A DNA stretch of 7,410 nucleotides from Chitinophagaceae bacterium (lineage in GTDB: Bacteria > Bacteroidota > Bacteroidia > Chitinophagales > Chitinophagaceae). The position numbers were made by a program, and so were the translations under genes. A model generated the notes under the pieces. That model worked only from the letters and a program-made list of their open reading frames with translations. It did not search any database and was not told where the DNA came from. Positions within the stretch are counted from its first letter, which is position 1. Each line of letters opens with the position of its first letter. Below are positions 6,379 to 7,410 of the stretch, one piece after another. The stretch is taken from NCBI GenBank assembly GCA_009996555.1, contig JAACZX010000509.1, positions 1 through 7,410 of the forward strand, given 5' to 3'.

Positions 6379-6933
6379 ATGGAATATAAATATCAATCCT
6401 CGGTGTATAGGCATCAGAAGCAGGAAATTGCCCAAAATCTAATCGATATCTTTGAAAAAGATGAGCGCATAACCACACAGGCGAGAAGGTTCATCAGCGA
6501 TTGGATCCTTACTGGGCCCGAAGAAAAGGGGAAAGTGTTCTTTGATGTGTGGGATATTGTGCTGAAGAGTTTCTTACCGACAACCAGACCAATTTTATTT
6601 CGGGCGTGCGACAGAATTAGCAAGAACGGAAAAATTGCAAGTTTTACTGGCAGTTTAGAATGTGCCAGAAGATTCAGTAAAGGCAAAGGTTCGCTAATTA
6701 TTTGTGACACTACAAAAACAATCGCATTTGACGAGTATTTTAAAAAAGCTGGGGAATATAACCACACATTTTATCCACTTGCTAACCTACTAGTTAAGGC
6801 GAAAGATTCCGGAGGTTGGGAATTCAGTGAAAGGATCTTAAATGATTATAGTGCCGAGGATGAATACATCATGAGGATTAACCTGGATCATATGCATAGC
6901 GTTAAGTGGCTAAAAACCAATAGACAGCTATGA
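6379..6933 (+). CDS. ADP-ribosyltransferase-like protein, candidate toxin or effector
   Basis: A 184-residue protein. Residues in the order expected for an R-S-E class ADP-ribosyltransferase can be seen. ILFRACDR (72-79) supplies the first-strand arginine R75. IASFTGSLECARRF (86-99) supplies the S-x-T strand (S88-F-T90) followed by the usual A-x-x-F helix. LNDYSAEDEYIMRIN (154-168) supplies an E-x-E motif (E160, E162) leading into a strand. A helical amino region (1-66) precedes the fold. In characterised relatives these residues bind NAD+ and transfer ADP-ribose to a protein or nucleic acid; the target here is unknown. No signal peptide is seen, so it acts inside the cell or needs a partner for export. 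It follows the two-TM gene by 47 bases. The motifs are short, so the fold needs confirmation. Confidence 0.55.
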   Translation: MEYKYQSSVYRHQKQEIAQNLIDIFEKDERITTQARRFISDWILTGPEEKGKVFFDVWDIVLKSFLPTTRPILFRACDRISKNGKIASFTGSLECARRFSKGKGSLIICDTTKTIAFDEYFKKAGEYNHTFYPLANLLVKAKDSGGWEFSERILNDYSAEDEYIMRINLDHMHSVKWLKTNRQL

Positions 6934-6963
6934 AATAAGTATATTCTATCACAATAGTCAGAA

Positions 6964-6990
6964 ATAAATTTTTGACCATCATAAATTTTT
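6964..6990. repeat. Two 10-bp direct repeats upstream of the last gene
   Basis: ATAAATTTTT occurs at 6964-6973 and 6981-6990, a spacing of 17 bp. The repeats lie in the gap between the ART-like gene and the FecR-like gene. Low complexity makes chance likely; a regulatory role is only possible. Confidence 0.2.
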
Positions 6991-7001
6991 ATCCAAAACT
7001 C

Positions 7002-7091
7002 ATGAGGGAGCAAAAAAGTAAAACTGTAATTCAAAAAATACTACTAATCGGGTATATGATCTTATTCCAATATCATTGCGTTTTTAAGTAA
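7002..7091 (+). CDS. Possible 29-residue hydrophobic small protein
   Basis: An ATG at 7002 opens 29 codons ending in TAA (7089-7091). The product has a basic polar start (MREQKSK) and then a hydrophobic stretch (KILLIGYMILFQYHCVF) that could span a membrane, the layout of small membrane peptides such as type I toxins. No Shine-Dalgarno site, antisense RNA promoter or terminator could be shown. It may be chance in AT-rich DNA, where Ile/Leu/Phe/Tyr codons are common. Confidence 0.2.
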   Translation: MREQKSKTVIQKILLIGYMILFQYHCVFK

Positions 7092-7128
7092 CTTACTACC
7101 TGCTATTCAGTTTCAATTACACCATTCT

Positions 7129-7410
7129 ATGAACACTGATAACAGACCAATTCCATTTTTTGCAGCCCGGCTTATCATAGGGTTTCTGCAAAATAAACTC
7201 ACTGAAAGTGAGAAAGACCAGCTTGATGCCTGGATTTGTAAAACGGATGAAAACATGGCTTTTTTTGAAGAACTTACTGAAGGTTACCATGAGGCCGTTT
7301 TTGACCCCGACCAATTGATAATAGAAACAGAAGAAGCTACTGAACTGTGGATAATTGCTGGCCTTATTACCAAATATCTGCTTAAACATATTGATGTGAT
7401 AGAAGAAAAG
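7129..7410 (+). CDS. FecR-N-terminal-like protein, incomplete at the right edge
   Basis: An ATG at 7129 opens 94 codons with no stop before the window ends. Residues 12-51 (AARLIIGFLQNKLTESEKDQLDAW, then DENMAFFEELTE) match the helical N-terminal module of Bacteroidota FecR-type anti-sigma proteins, which normally holds an ECF sigma factor in the cytosol ahead of a membrane helix and periplasmic domain. After a linker, residues 77-94 (AGLITKYLLKHIDVIEEK) resemble the start of the same module (13-29), suggesting a second tandem copy and therefore not a standard FecR. No sigma factor gene lies upstream, where it usually sits. The cut-off prevents deciding whether a membrane segment follows. The minus-strand reading over the same bases is a shadow. 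Confidence 0.7.
   Translation, partial: MNTDNRPIPFFAARLIIGFLQNKLTESEKDQLDAWICKTDENMAFFEELTEGYHEAVFDPDQLIIETEEATELWIIAGLITKYLLKHIDVIEEK

Noticed and set aside
6414..6767. Minus-strand 117-codon ORF opposite the ART-like gene
   Set aside because: The plus strand carries ordered catalytic-type motifs; the minus reading is Ser/Leu/Phe-rich without a domain.
7117..7389. Minus-strand 90-codon ORF at the right edge
   Set aside because: The plus strand encodes a recognisable FecR-like module over the same bases.
1..7410. CRISPR arrays, tRNA or rRNA genes, insertion sequences
   Set aside because: No regularly spaced repeats, no cloverleaf and no transposase or integrase coding sequence was seen on either strand.

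Overview
The window is AT-rich with dense, mostly plus-strand genes. No ribosomal, tRNA or housekeeping gene is present. The FecR-N-terminus-like protein running off the right edge, the weak or absent Shine-Dalgarno sites and the general protein style suggest Bacteroidota, perhaps Chitinophagaceae. That assignment is an inference. The content (paired HTH regulators, an ABC-type ATPase with a small nuclease, a HEPN protein, an ADP-ribosyltransferase-like protein) reads as an accessory or defence island.

Layout. Positions 1-279: leader DNA, possibly with the tail of an upstream gene at the very edge, and two 14-bp direct repeats (222-235 and 243-256) exactly 21 bp apart. Positions 280-2904: a tight unit of two paralogous XRE/Cro-type regulators, a possible 27-residue ORF, an SMC/ABC-like ATPase and a PD-(D/E)XK-like nuclease. 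The ATPase start overlaps the small ORF's stop (TAATG), and the nuclease start overlaps the ATPase stop (ATGA). Positions 2998-3282: a 94-residue unknown protein on the minus strand. Positions 3283-3603: intergenic DNA holding what may be a frameshifted gene remnant. Positions 3604-5091: a large protein with an R-x4-H HEPN motif near its C terminus and an ApeA-like overall plan. Positions 5092-5443: no convincing gene. Positions 5444-6933: a two-TM protein of unknown function followed by a small protein with R / S-x-T / E-x-E residues of an ADP-ribosyltransferase fold. Positions 6934-7128: intergenic with a possible 29-residue hydrophobic peptide. Position 7129 to the edge: a FecR-N-terminal-like protein, incomplete in this window.

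Working model (inference). The HTH-HTH-ATPase-nuclease unit is a candidate anti-phage module. The regulators would hold expression down through the repeats upstream, and the ATPase would sense infection and license the nuclease. The HEPN protein is a second, independent candidate, acting as an RNase that aborts infection. The two-TM protein and the ART-like protein may form a third unit. I recognise families and folds from motifs only; none of these assignments has been tested by database search.
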